From positions 1-64,000 of the forward strand of contig LUCM01010527.1 in assembly GCA_008360955.1 (NCBI GenBank): a stretch of DNA of 64,000 nucleotides, read 5' to 3'. The translations under genes and the position numbers were made by a program. Origin of the DNA: Fasciolopsis buskii (taxonomy: Eukaryota > Platyhelminthes > Trematoda > Plagiorchiida > Fasciolidae). This document shows, in pieces, positions 50,130-61,609 of the stretch; position 1 is the first letter of the stretch; each line of letters starts with the position of its first letter. The notes under the pieces were generated by a model that was not told the DNA's origin, ran no database searches, and saw nothing but the letters and a program-made list of their open reading frames with translations.

Positions 50130-51010
50130 ATAGAACATCACTTGTCCATTTCGGCTAATCAGTAGCAACAGGAGTAAAACTTAATCGTCTTGTTAATTAT
50201 AACACGAATATTATCAACTTGATAATGATTGCTAGGGTTGTATTAAGCTGCCAGGACTCGTAGATTGCAAAAAATCAAACCAACATCTTCATCCACTTGC
50301 AAAAGTTGATTACCTGTGAACCCTTTTACTGACTGATCACCGATTCTAAAGTACTTAGCCTGATTTACGCCAATTCGTGCTCTGTTGGAAATACCTCGAT
50401 AAGGAGACTTTCAGAAAACTCACCTACTCTGGAGTAGTGATGCCAGTTGAATTATCGTTCACTGTGTTTTCGAAGAACGGAATCTGACAACCAAAAAATA
50501 ATGAGTGACAACAGTACCAGCCAATCCCGACTGACCACAGCTCGATTTGTACAGCCCAAAACTTGGACCAACCTAATGTTATGGTCGGTTGCTGGTTTTG
50601 TGACACCAAAGAGTAGTGCAAAAGTCGTTAGACCGTAAATCAGTGGAATTATACACAAGCCAAAATATTTCGGACTCAAGGATGCTACTGACTGCCTAAT
50701 TTGCTCATACTGCCAAAGTTCTGCAATCATCATGAGGATCCCAACGCGGTATTTTTAACCTGATCTTCTCGAGACACTTCACCGGTTAGAGTCCCCATAT
50801 TCTTTTTTAATATCGTGGATTGGTCATTCTGATGCACATTTCAACCATTGCCTGCCTCGGAGAAACGTGTTCTCCCAACAAATGGATCAGTGTGCATGCA
50901 TAACATGTTCTAACCTAAGCAACCTGTTCAAATCCTGTGACTGTTCGATCGACTGAACTGGTAAACCCAACCTCCTACGTCTCACCACTGAATTACCGAA
51001 TCACACTTTC
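50130..51010. other. No recognised feature
   Basis: Frames on both strands at 50424-50733 overlap each other and show no known motif. Confidence 0.45.
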
Positions 51011-51014
51011 TTTT

Positions 51015-51192
51015 TAACTTTTATCTCTTATTTCCTTTATTACTGAAATAACAGTGTACATCGTTTTTCAGAATGGAGGCTGCGACCAGTAGAGTGCTGC
51101 CAAGTGGGGAAGTTGACCGGCGGTGGGAGGATTAGAACCCGGGATCTTCACGTCTAAACGCCACGACCTTATCCGTTCGGCCACCGCCGGCC
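51015..51192 (-). mobile_element. SINE family 1, near-complete minus-strand copy
   Basis: Read on the minus strand: GGCCGGCGGTGGCCGAACGG head with an A box TGGCCGAACGG, then a B box GGTTCTAATCC with one substitution, then CAACTTCCCCACTTGGCAGC and a tail close to AGTAATAAAGGAAATAAGAG. Length and layout match the plus-strand copy at 18202. Confidence 0.85.
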
Positions 51193-51549
51193 AACCCTAT
51201 TCAGACTTTACGAAAAGTGACGTCATCAATAGGTTTTGGACAGGTAGTTATTTACATTCAGTCAGCGAGTAATATAAAAATATTTTTGTTCTAATGCATA
51301 TTTATATATACGTAATTCAGAAGCGGCATAACTTTCTTCCTCGCACTGGTAAAACTGATCAGTTCACCATGTGTTTAGGTTTCACCTGGAAAAAAATCGT
51401 TGTTCCCGTCCTAATGTTGTTTTGATTATCGGTCAAGCTTCTTTGTCGAAAAGTGCCCACGTATTCTTTAGTATAGTTTCTGTTCTACTCAGCAGTGTGT
51501 ATCGGAAAAACTGGAAGCCTGGGAATAACATTCATTTTTGGAATCGATT

Positions 51550-51924
51550 TTAAGTCGTTACGCAGCCCCTGAGTATTGTCTTAGTAGCCACGAACTGTTT
51601 GTAGCAACGGTGACTTGGACTGAAATAAGTATGAATCTTCAAATACCACACGTCGAAAATATGCGTCAAGTTTGAATTATGTGACGTAGAAAGATGCCTT
51701 GATAGCCAAGTAGGGACTTCTTCACGAACTGCAACTTTAGTCAAAGAGCAGGTGTTCATTTCAGCCGAGGTCAGTTCATTTTGGTTTAGTTTGCCTGGCT
51801 GAACGACTCTGGTGACTGGATTTGCTGACTGACTGACTATCATTGAACAATGACTTAAGTTGGTGGCTGACTGAATAACGGATTTTCTTTTTTTGTGACT
51901 GATTTGCTGGTTTGTTGTGTTCAT
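51550..51924 (-). CDS. Unrecognised 124-residue frame
   Basis: The frame has a basic N-terminus (HKKRKS) and later LTHIFDVWYLKIHTYF, which distantly resembles the H-x-F-D-V-W-H segment of some transposase-like zinc-finger proteins. No other part fits that family. It is listed as an open frame only, and may be chance. Confidence 0.15.
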   Translation of the reverse strand: MNTTNQQISHKKRKSVIQSATNLSHCSMIVSQSANPVTRVVQPGKLNQNELTSAEMNTCSLTKVAVREEVPTWLSRHLSTSHNSNLTHIFDVWYLKIHTYFSPSHRCYKQFVATKTILRGCVTT

Positions 51925-52814
51925 TGATCGACGGAGACTACCTGAAATTCATCATCCAAATGTTGATCTTGAATTTTTGACGGACTGAAAAAACCAAGTG
52001 CTGGCTACTGGACCGAATGAGCGATTTTCTTTGCCAAATGGTCGCCGATGAGTCCACATTCGGAAGTAAAGTTTGATCGATTTTGTAAATTTTTTGGCCG
52101 GCGAAATTATCGGTTGTCCGTTCATTTGTGTAAAGGAATAAGACAACCAAAATTTCTGTAAATAGTCTATTTATTAAATCACGTCAAGCCACGTAGTCAA
52201 TGTGGAACTTGCGGTTTTATCGATCAAACAGGCTAAATACGAGAAGCTTTTTCGATCAAGGGTCTGACATTTCGATTCATAAAATGTCGTTCAGATGTGA
52301 GCACTCGATAGTCTACAGAGTTACGGGCGATATTTCTCACTAACGATGTTTCTTTTTTTATCTTGTATACTAACGAACAGTCGGGAAATGCTAATTATAG
52401 TTGCACGTCAACTGAGAATTGGCCGTGTACTATTACTTTGCCTTGATCGGAACCCGCGGGGTAGTACAAAGAATGCTTTTTTGACAAAACGTGCTATCAT
52501 TCGCCTTGTCAATCTTGAGACGAATGTTTCTAGGTCAACATCCAGCGCAGTTAGGTCGGGTTTGAGATACACTAATAAGGTGACTTCGTGAGACAAAACA
52601 AATAGTTTTGCTCATGCTAGACTTCGATAATCATTGTGCTTTTAGGACTCCGTATTTAGGGCGTCATCTAAGGTTCTGGAAAGTTCGACATTGCCGGCGA
52701 CGTCAATTTTTTCATTTATAGTACAATGATCGCACAATAGAGGAAGAAGACAAGAAGTGTGATATATACTTGAATAAGCCAATCATTTTCTTTGTTCTTC
52801 TTTTCTCTCTCTTC

Positions 52815-52980
52815 TGCTTCTTTTACTAATGAAACAAAAAAAATGCATCATTTTACTATGTGGATCGAAGCCGAGTGAGGGCTGCCATATGTGGAAGTCG
52901 ACCGACGACGCAAAATTCACGTCGAAATGCGCTGGCGTTGATCGCTTGACCTTTGCCTCATTATCTTACCGGCCACCCTC
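52815..52980 (-). mobile_element. SINE family 1, very old minus-strand copy
   Basis: TTTACTAATGAAAC (tail), GAGTGAGGGCTGCCATATGTGGAAGTCGACCG (body) and TTATCTTACCGGCCACC (head) follow the order of the minus-strand copies at 51015 and 61457, but with many substitutions. Confidence 0.55.
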
Positions 52981-53163
52981 TGAGGGATTTGTTTAACTTT
53001 ACCACAAGATCTACTTGTAAAACACTAAGGAGCCTTGCTGTGTAAGCCATATCCAAAGCCATCGTCGTACTTAGGCCACCTGGACAGTAGGGGCCGATCG
53101 CGGCCGTGTAAATCACTGAAGGATATGTGCAATATCATGTGGTCAGGTTCAACAAATCGCTGA

Positions 53164-53368
53164 GAGCCTACCCGGTAGGGTGATGGCTAAGGCGTTCAAC
53201 TCAAAATCGCTGGTCCCGGGTTCGCTTTCCAGTTGGAGCGCAGTGGATATGCATTCCTGATGATTCCTAGCAAGGATGACGCAGCTGTACAGTGTTTCCA
53301 CGGTTTTTTAATGTGGTGAGTTGAGCGATGATATCACATGGTGAAGCACTTTCATGAAAACAATCTAC
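53164..53368 (+). mobile_element. SINE family 3, plus-strand copy
   Basis: Head CCCGGTAGGGTGATGGCTAAGGCG with an A box and a B box CGGGTTCGCTTTCC, then GTGGATATGCATTCCTGATGATTCCTAGCAAGGATGA, and an end at CACATGGTGAAGCACTTTCATG. Head, body and end agree with the minus-strand copy at 39037. Confidence 0.82.
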
Positions 53369-53384
53369 TTCTACTAATCAAGAA

Positions 53385-53600
53385 GAAGATAGGAAAAGAG
53401 CAGGAAAAACCGGTCACTTGAAACAGACGGGAGAAGAAAAGAACGGAGAAGGAAGGAAACGGAATGGGGAAAGAAAGGATGTAAGAAGAGAAGGACATAA
53501 GGAGGGACAAATGTAAGGAACGGACGATTGAAAAAAGAATATAGTGAACAAAAAACAGTGGAGGAAGGAAAGAAAGGAAGAAGGGGCAGAAAGAGGGTCA
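53385..53600. repeat. Polypurine GGAA/GAAG-rich tract
   Basis: About 200 bases are almost pure A and G on the plus strand, built from GAAG, GGAA and AAAG units in irregular order. It lies exactly between a family-3 SINE and the truncated PLE endonuclease. The long serine/phenylalanine-rich frame on the minus strand is a by-product. Confidence 0.85.
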
Positions 53601-53604
53601 GTTT

Positions 53605-54240
53605 ACATAGCCCTGCCATTCAAATTTGATAAGGTAGCAGAGTTCACACGAAGATTGACTAGCACTATCAATGAGCCATTTTTCGAAACCAAGGTTCGAA
53701 TCGTGTTCAAATCCCGCCCCCTTGGTGTCATCATAGTTGAAAGACAAAGTTCTTGATTTTGCAGTCTCATTTTGTGTTTATTCATTCACATGTTCTTGTA
53801 GGACAATGTACATCGGCCGCAAGCCCAGACGCTTATCTGGACGCATCCATGAGCACCACCCTGTACGGTTGGGCACTGGAACAATTAAGTCACTTAACAG
53901 CGAAATTGTTTCACACCTAGCACGGACTAACCGTACTGTGAATGCGACGCAAGCTTTCCGGACCCTGTATAAGGTCAGGGGTCAATCGTCTAGGTTGGCA
54001 AAGTGTCGCCTCTTGAGCATTACGGCAACTGTCGCATTCAGTTTGCTCAATCCTCCACTGTGAGCCCAAAAAGAGTCGATGTTTACCCTTCAGCTCCCTT
54101 GGACCCCTCCCACCGTCCAGTGCAAATCTTAGACCACAAAATAACATAGCTTGCTCACCTGTTTTCGGTTCATGCATGTAGCTTCACAAATCCCTTCCCT
54201 ATCTCTATTTTTGTCTGACTGATCTAATGCACCTGAAAAT
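53605..54240 (+). pseudogene. Second PLE family: linker and GIY-YIG remnant, copy A
   Basis: One frame (53608-53756) reads LPFKFDKVAEFTRRL and later FETKVRIVFKSRPL, the linker between RT and endonuclease in flatworm PLEs. A frameshift leads into 53737-54063 with VYSFTCSC, MYIGR and a GRIHEHH segment, the N-terminal GIY-YIG block with its cysteines. FRTLYKVRG and FSLLNPP close the domain, with a stop at 54061-54063. The 3' untranslated part ends near TGTCTGACTGATCTAATGC (about 54220). The RT is missing: a polypurine tract begins where it should be. This family differs from the 3-kb PLE. Confidence 0.8.
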
Positions 54241-54645
54241 TCCCTGATGTTTGTCAACACATTCTGCACTATCAAAGACCGATCTGAGAAAATTTGAGGA
54301 ATGAATGGCCTGATCAAAGTGGACATCGACTTTGTCCTCAAAGCAAAAACGACCGTCATCAGCTGTTAACCCAAGTATACGGGATGCATGCTCACCATCG
54401 GAGAACCGAATGCACAGACTACTGTCACAAGGAGCGTGAGCAAATAAGTTGAAAAATGAATCCCATTCCGAATGACTCGTTATTTTGCACGAGCTGTTTG
54501 AATCCGACCATTCAACTGTTGAAAAGAATAGCTTTGGCAAACAAAGGTCATTTATTCGCAAACGATCCATTCCCGTTTTGATGGCAACACTAGTCTTCGA
54601 GGTCATGCGGATCACGTCATGCGATCCTCCTATTTTCAGTATCAC
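54205..54645 (-). CDS. Unrecognised 146-residue frame
   Basis: One of the longer open frames outside the PLE. It contains a serine/cysteine-rich middle (EWSDSNSSCKITSHSEWDSF) and an acidic segment near LTADDGRFCFEDKVDVHFD. It overlaps the 3' edge of PLE copy A by a few tens of bases. No known domain is visible and the opposite strand is also partly open, so coding is unproven. Confidence 0.2.
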   Translation of the reverse strand: MILKIGGSHDVIRMTSKTSVAIKTGMDRLRINDLCLPKLFFSTVEWSDSNSSCKITSHSEWDSFFNLFAHAPCDSSLCIRFSDGEHASRILGLTADDGRFCFEDKVDVHFDQAIHSSNFLRSVFDSAECVDKHQGIFRCIRSVRQK

Positions 54646-54649
54646 TAAT

Positions 54650-56955
54650 CTGTTCAGCAGTTTTTTGGAGAAAATGTTCTACATGAATCTGCAAAGACCC
54701 AAAGCCCAATACCTCCTCTATCACCATTTTTCCCCAAAGACCACGAGATCACATTATTGCAGAACTATGTTGGAAGTATTTCGGCCCAGGCATGTCTCTA
54801 TGGACAAGATATGACTAACGTATTCCAACTGTCAGCTATTGTTTAAGCAAACGGCATACACACAGGGACACAAACACTACAGTTTTAAGTTCCAATATGC
54901 TCATCTAAATCGGATCCGCTCTCAGAAAAAAAAAGAAGTGCGTTCAGAAAGAGGTAGTCATATGTCCGTTTGAACTAATTTTGACGTGATTACGAATGGA
55001 TTTGACATTAATTCGAAACAACATACTGAATGCTTCAAACACACGTTTATTGGAAGTCGACCCACGATCTTTTCTGCGTTGTCCAATTAACCACTAACTG
55101 CGTGTGTTTGCGCGTGGAAAGCGATGCAAACTGGAACAGATATGTAGCAAATTCACGGAAGATACACTATAATAACATAAGAAATTGATAAAACCATCCC
55201 AACCAAGGCAGCCAATTTGTTTATGTCATTTGTAAAGATCCATGAACTGCATGAGCATATAAGAAACACTAAAGGCCCCGACAACTCCACGAATGCACAC
55301 GGGAACTACTGGGGTACTCGCCATTCAGGCAATGGCAACCACGAAAATAACTAAACTTCAGAAAAATCATGCCGCAGGTAATAGTATTCGTGACAATAGT
55401 AATAGTAATAGTAATGCCATTGGTAATACTTACAAAAACATGAAAAGTTGTCATTCTCCTTTACAAACTATAGTCGAAAATACCTGGCGCGCAAATTGGA
55501 AGGTCAAGTTATCGTTCTCTTTTGGAACACACTGTGTGTTAATAAAACAAATTTGTCATTCAGCGGATTAGTACTCAAAAACGTTTGTTGCAGAACAATA
55601 CGGTATTGACGAGACTATTGATAAGACGTTTATTAGGAAAATCCAGTTTGATTTTTCTAGTCTCTTAATTTAAAAATCCTTTCAATTTCAAGCTGAGGGA
55701 AAGAAGGCAAAGTTATCCGACTTTAGTAACTACATTCTTTGCTCTGTCTCCAGTACCCGAGCACTGATCACAATATCTCCTCAGGCACTGCCTCTGGGTC
55801 GAGTCGTTTTCCCCTGTTTTCCTACTCGTCATTTGAATTCCAACCAAACGCAATGATAAGCGGCTACAAACCAGCTGATATTGAATTTGATGTAATCAAA
55901 AACAAGTTAACACTAGAAACCAATCAAGTGCATAGAGTGATTCTGAACATTACAGCATTCCCTATCACGAGTACGTCGAAGGTGGTCTGGCGGTCTGGCG
56001 GTCTACGCTGTAACTTGCAAATGCCTCAACATGGTCGAGCGTGGGTATTACAAGCAATGCGTTAGCCGCTAGCCCTGAATGTCCATCGAGATGCGCCCAA
56101 TTGGACGGTGTCTCAAGTCGCCTCTGCTGACGTTCTACGAACTGACTTCTCGTGGCGCAGGTATTCCTCCTACTAGGTGTCAGGACAAACGCAAACGCCC
56201 GGTGACCTCCACCGGGTTGACTGACAATTGATATTTAGTATAAGGAAGTTGGTTAAACCTTGATTCCAAAGCAAACACAGACAAACTACAAAGCACACAG
56301 CTGTATGTTCACCGAGGTCTGTGGTGAAGGAGTACACGGGGGACCCAGGATGACTAGCCCCATCCGAAGGGCGTGTGAACCTAACAATCATTCGCCGATC
56401 GCCAATGGGTTACGTGACCCTCACATTGTCCGGCTGCCTTGTAGAATACACCATTTGCTCAAAGGCTTGAGGTATAGTCCTCTAACTCAATCCTCTATTT
56501 CGATTTGGTAAACGTGGTGTTATGAAACCCGAAGAGGGTTTGTGGATCCCGCCGGGTGGCCGGCGGTGTGAAGATGGGGAATAGAACTGGCCTATGTTAT
56601 GGACTACACATCGTTTATTTTTCTTCCCCTTTTTCCGCTCATTGCTTTCATCCTTCGCCCTGATTCCGATGGCACCCTGTCTACATTCAAATTTGTGGGA
56701 AATAAATATAGAATAAATGATAACACATTGATATTCACCTTTTCAACCGTGAAAGTTAGGGGACTTCCAAAATCTATAAACGGTCATTTCCAATTCATTC
56801 ATTGGTGTATCCACGTGGTCTTATTTTAACAGCCAGTCAATATTCCCAATAATCTTTTGAAGAAGTATTTCAAATCACCTCGCCATAGATTACTAGCTAG
56901 TAGTCATTTTGCTTTTCTAACTGAAATTGTTGGCCAACCCATTGACGCTTCTCTA
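54650..56955. other. No recognised feature between PLE copies
   Basis: An AGTAAT-type trinucleotide patch lies at about 55377-55420. No RT sequence is seen that would complete PLE copy B. Confidence 0.45.
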
Positions 56956-56964
56956 GCCTTAATC

Positions 56965-57385
56965 CACATCGGCCGCACGACCAGGCGCTTGTCTGAACAC
57001 ATCCGTGAGCACCACCTTGCATGGTTGGGCGCTGGAACAATTAAGTCGCTTAAGAGCGCAGTCGATTCAAATCTAGCACAGACTAGCCACACGCAAGTTT
57101 TCCGGACCCTGTATAAGGTCAGGGGTCAACAATGTAGGTTGGCAAAGTGTCGCCTCTTGAGCACTGCGGAAGCTGTCGCAATCCGTCTTCACAATCCTCC
57201 ACTTTGTTCTCAAAAACAATTTGTGGTTGCGCTTCAACTCCCCTGGCCCACCCTCCGTCCCAATGCAAACCCCAGACAAAAAAACAATTAACACGACACC
57301 TTCTTGTGTATTCAGGTTATGCATGTAACACCACAAATCCATTTCCCACTCATGTCTTTATCTGACTAGTCCAATCCCTCCTAAA
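56965..57385 (+). pseudogene. Second PLE family: GIY-YIG remnant, copy B
   Basis: Homology to copy A starts near ACATCGGCCGC at about 56965. The protein reads HIGRTTRRLSEHIREHH, then VFRTLYKVRG, then RLHNPPLC, with a stop at 57289-57291. A 31-base block at 57099-57129 is identical to 53955-53985. The 3' untranslated part also matches copy A to about 57385. The cysteine-bearing N-terminal block (VYSFTCSC in copy A) is lost, so this copy is shorter at its 5' side. Confidence 0.8.
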
Positions 57386-57464
57386 GAAAGAAAAATTTTC
57401 CAGATATTAATTGATGTAATGATATGAGTACGAATCACTGAAAACGAGCTTGTTCGCTAACTTG

Positions 57465-57812
57465 TTAGACTACTTGGTTGAGGTCCACGAGATCCTCCCA
57501 AACGATGGTTGGAGACAGTAAATTGTAAGACTCAATTTCATAGTCAGTGGCGTTCTTGCATACAAAATCTCTTCTCTTTTTTGACTCGTTGTTTAACTCA
57601 GCATTATACAATTCTTCTTTCATTATTTCTCGTTCTTTTTTTCTCTCTTCGAGCAGCTGATGCATTGGAGTGACAATCAAAACCAGAGCACTTTGATGCA
57701 AAGTTTCCGGTTTTGAAAACTGGAACTGAATTAGCAGTTCCAATCCATTTTTTACAATACGAGGAACATTCTTTACAATCGAAGTAACATTGTTCTCGTT
57801 TTCGTATTCCAC
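57465..57812 (-). CDS. Unrecognised 115-residue frame with a charged helical stretch
   Basis: The frame contains HQLLEERKKEREIMKEELYN, a charged stretch that could form a helix or short coiled coil, and ends SPTIVWEDLVDLNQVV. Composition is less random than most frames here, but an overlapping minus-strand frame (57604-57888) is also open. No family recognised; possibly a terminal exon. Confidence 0.22.
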   Translation of the reverse strand: MEYENENNVTSIVKNVPRIVKNGLELLIQFQFSKPETLHQSALVLIVTPMHQLLEERKKEREIMKEELYNAELNNESKKRRDFVCKNATDYEIESYNLLSPTIVWEDLVDLNQVV

Positions 57813-58307
57813 TTAATTTGAATTCGACCACCTTTTTCCCGGACAACGTGAACAATGAAACTTTCATGCGTCTCGTCTGATGAAGCAAATAAAAAACCGG
57901 GACTTTTCTCCTTCCGGGTGATCGTTTTTTTCTTTCTCACTTCCATATTAACTTCAACAGTTTATGTTTTACTTTTGTCTCAATATCCGCATGAAATTCG
58001 GTCATAATGTTCATGAAATTGTATCAGTCAAAACTAGGAATAGCTAGTTTATTAGAACAGAAAGTAGACAAATTTGATCAGGTCCTAACATTTCTATTTG
58101 CCCTAATCACAAGTCTTACGTTTATAGGAAATTGGGTTTTTAGGTGGAATGGACGAACCATATAGTGAAGCTACATGGCGAGCTGGGATAGTAGGACGAA
58201 AATTGTTAACTACCTATTATCCGGTAGTAAAACTTAATTGGCCATTAAGGAACATTAGAAACATTGCACAGTCGCTTCATCCGACTTATTTAAAATTCCG
58301 AACGCGA

Positions 58308-58366
58308 GCCACGGTAGAGCAACTGTAACTCATACACCTTAACCGCTAGACTATTGGGCACAAACC
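58308..58366 (-). mobile_element. tRNA-like head fragment, SINE family 3-like
   Basis: On the minus strand, TGCCCAATAGTCTAGCGGTTAAGG then GGCTCGCGTTC resembles the A and B boxes of family 3. The body was not found. Confidence 0.4.
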
Positions 58367-58369
58367 CAA

Positions 58370-61300
58370 CGTTTGCAGAACTTCAGTACACGATTTTGCA
58401 TCAATCCATGTCATGATTTCCAATGGCAAGTTCAACACAGCCAGTGCATGACGAATCACTTTTAAAATCCCAGTACATCTACTACCACGAAGCTCTGTAC
58501 TACCCTGCGTTAATGCCTCCGTTTCCTACAGATGAACTCATCCTCACCCGGGAATCGTTGATCTGATGCAATTATACGTTTGTGACCTGCAAAATTCCGT
58601 CACGGATGTGAGCGTAGTATCATGTAGCGATGATATACGGTGAATCGTTGAAAATCAACCCCTCTGTCTTAATGCCTAGGGCTTTTTACTGTGAATGATT
58701 CGTTCCTGGCTAGCGTCCCGGTTCGGATGTGGTTGATGTGCATTTTGGCAAACTGAATGTTGGTATCACATAAATAATCATTTGGGACTAGTCTTTTCCC
58801 CTTAAAACTGAATAGTTTTCTATGTTCGGATGAAAGACGATCAAAATCAGGCACAAAACTAGACTGTTTTTCATTTTAACTATTCGTGATTATTACTAAG
58901 GCTGGAAATTCAATAACATCTACACTAATTCATTCTCCTGTCACATTATTTCCGTATTAAACTGCCACGAAATCCAATATCTTTCGAGTTCACTATCGGT
59001 CGAGTGAAACGGCAAAGAGGAAGCGAATGCCCAATAGTTACGGATCATTTTGGGCATACGTTCATCATGAGAAATTGATAACGAATTGATTTGACGGTTA
59101 GTAAACCATCACAAGCATTTGTGTCACGTTCCGCTGAATAAGGCAGGGGGCGATTCACATCAATCAACTCGTAATTTACGCATGACGAGCTAGCAAGAAA
59201 TTTAAAGAAAAAGAAAAACAACAGCATTCAGTAATTAGCCGAGAACCGTGTGTACGAAATTGTGAAACGGAAGAGGATTACACAATGAAACAACCATTAA
59301 TCACGTTCATCATTAAGAATTTCGGGTCACGTGGTTCGTTTCGAGTGGACTTCGATGTGAGATCGTGTGTGTGTGCGTGCCCGCTTGCGTTTGTGTGTAT
59401 GAGAGAGAGAAGGTGCCCCACAGCTAGGATATAGGTGATCGACGAAGAGGACGAGTTTTTCCTAAAAAAGTGTAGAACAGTGGAAATCATGCTTATCGTT
59501 TGGAAGATCAAACGATAAAATACAAATTTTCTCGAGAACGGTACACAAAAGAAGCGCGGCGAAATGATGGCTTACGATAGTCACAGTATGCGATACCACA
59601 AATTTATGAGTTCTCATTTTATTGATCAACATTCCTCCGTCGTTCATCATGAATAATAATTGCCCAAAGTTTGAACAATAAGAGTGCTCGGTTAACTTTT
59701 CAGTCTGTAGTAGTAATTTTAGCATTTGACAGTAGATTCAAAAGTCCGAAATGGAATAACTTCAGTATTTGGTATACACAGTATCTAGGCCCAACAAGTT
59801 GCACAACCCGCATTCCCGGCCAACTCTCCCGTTTTTCTTGCCTCAACAGACGTGAACCATTCACTTCGGACTGTGTACAATTATTATCAATCGAGTATGT
59901 GCATGATTCGAACACCGAGATAAACAAGAAACTGAGCAAAGTCAAATTTGGCTATCGAAGTTTCGTGCTGTGGACTGGTAATATTTAAGTGTAATGAGAG
60001 CCGTAGTGTGACCATAATCAACCAGCAGTCCGAATACCAACTATTTAGGCTAACACTTGATGATTGAGGATGGTTGATAAGATTATGAGATTTTAAATAA
60101 TTGACTACACGTGTCTTCTAGCAATGAAAGTGAGGCTGAAGTTAATGCCAGATGGGGCCTTCGCTAGATGCGGCAACCAAAAGAAGTAGGGTGCTGAAGT
60201 AGCAATACAATCAGATATTGAGGGCGAAATAGTCACATTCGACCATAACATTAGTTCCGTATGGTCCGCTGAGTTAATCCAAAAAACACCGTGGTCAATG
60301 GTAAAAACAATGAATCGACTTTTCAATTGTAAACCGCTTGCCTTTCTGAAAGCAATCCACTCCACTGGCATGTTCAACAGCCATTTTTCCGGTGTCATCT
60401 TACTGTTGCTATGTAAACTCGATTTTCATCCGATAAAGGGATAAATCTTTGATCAAACCAGCCATGAGCACATGAAATGTAGACTAAGGTTATATATCAC
60501 AGCGTCTAGCTGCAGTATGGAATACGAATGCGGATGCTAATCTCATGTTTGCGAGGACTTTTTGATTCCCTACTCAGAGATTACATTTTTACTAGAAATC
60601 ATATGGGCTTGTTGCTCTGGACCGATTTGATGTGACTACGCTTGACCCATGACGGGCTGGTGGCTCACATTGATTGAATGACGATTTGTATGCTCTAGGT
60701 AGTCACAAATAGCGTATTCACAAGTAGCATTTAACTTTGTGTCCTCGTCTACATACTTGCAAACCCAAACATTTTGGTACTTCCTTTTTGTTTTTTTTAA
60801 TTCTAGGAGCGTGTACGGGTAAGGAGCCCAAGAAAGATTCGTGTACTGCATGTCTTTTGCCTGTGTTTGTATCCTCAGACTGCTTCTATCCCCCGTGGTC
60901 TATACCATTTCTACCATTCTTTCCGAACTCTGCCAAAACGATTCGCAATTACAGCAGAATTATTTGAACTTGTGATTTAACTGACTTATCAGGATCTCGT
61001 TTGCATAGACTTGAAAAATTAAGATCCATCTTGCATGGGCACATTTGTACGGGCGCACTGCACGGTGCACCCATTATCTATGCTTTTTTTTTCCACAAAT
61101 TGCGGCAGACCTATTCCTCAGAAGTCTCAGGAAACCGAGGCATGTTCATTCCCAAGTCCAAGAATGCTTGACACAAATTCGAATGATTTTGACCTTTCCG
61201 AAATAAATCGGGGAAGGGTATAAAGAAGAACAAACGCTTCTCTAATACAACCATCCGGCAAACGGGTACATCACGGGTGCGCTATCATGTAAACTGGTAA

Positions 61301-61450
61301 TCCAGCTTTCACTATCAAGTTTCTTCTCGAGTATCACCGATATAAACTTCGAACTCAGGCGTTCCGAATTAATCTATTTTGCGTCTTTCATCTCATTTAT
61401 GCGCTGATATTTTCAAAGAAGATACCTTTCGTAAACTGAATATCATACAA
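58370..61450. other. No recognised gene; GT-rich patch
   Basis: A GTGTGTGTGCGTGC patch and a following GAGAGAGA run lie at 59366-59411. Short frames elsewhere show no motif. Confidence 0.45.
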
Positions 61451-61456
61451 TTTCTT

Positions 61457-61602
61457 TAGTAATGAAATAACAATGCACAGGAAGGGAGTCACGCTTAACA
61501 GAGGGCTACCAAGTGGGGAAACTTACCGGCGGTGGGAGGACTCGAACCTGCAACCTTCACGCCCAAACGTCATGAACTAGTTCACTTGGCCACTACCAGC
61601 CA
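61457..61602 (-). mobile_element. SINE family 1, near-complete minus-strand copy
   Basis: On the minus strand: head GGCTGGTAGTGGCCAAGTGAAC (A box TGGCCAAGTGA), B box GGTTCGAGTCC, body CCCCACTTGGTAGCCC, and tail ATTGTTATTTCATTACTAAAG. Layout is the same as the other family-1 copies. Confidence 0.82.
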
Positions 61603-61609
61603 GTCGGAA

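Noticed and set aside
51842..51924. Transposase-like zinc-finger protein from the FDVW segment of the 51.5-kb frame
   Set aside because: Only four residues agree with the remembered pattern and the expected downstream residues are missing; kept only as an unrecognised frame.
53374..53619. Phenylalanine/serine-rich membrane-like protein on the minus strand
   Set aside because: It is the complement of the polypurine tract; the hydrophobic look comes from base composition.
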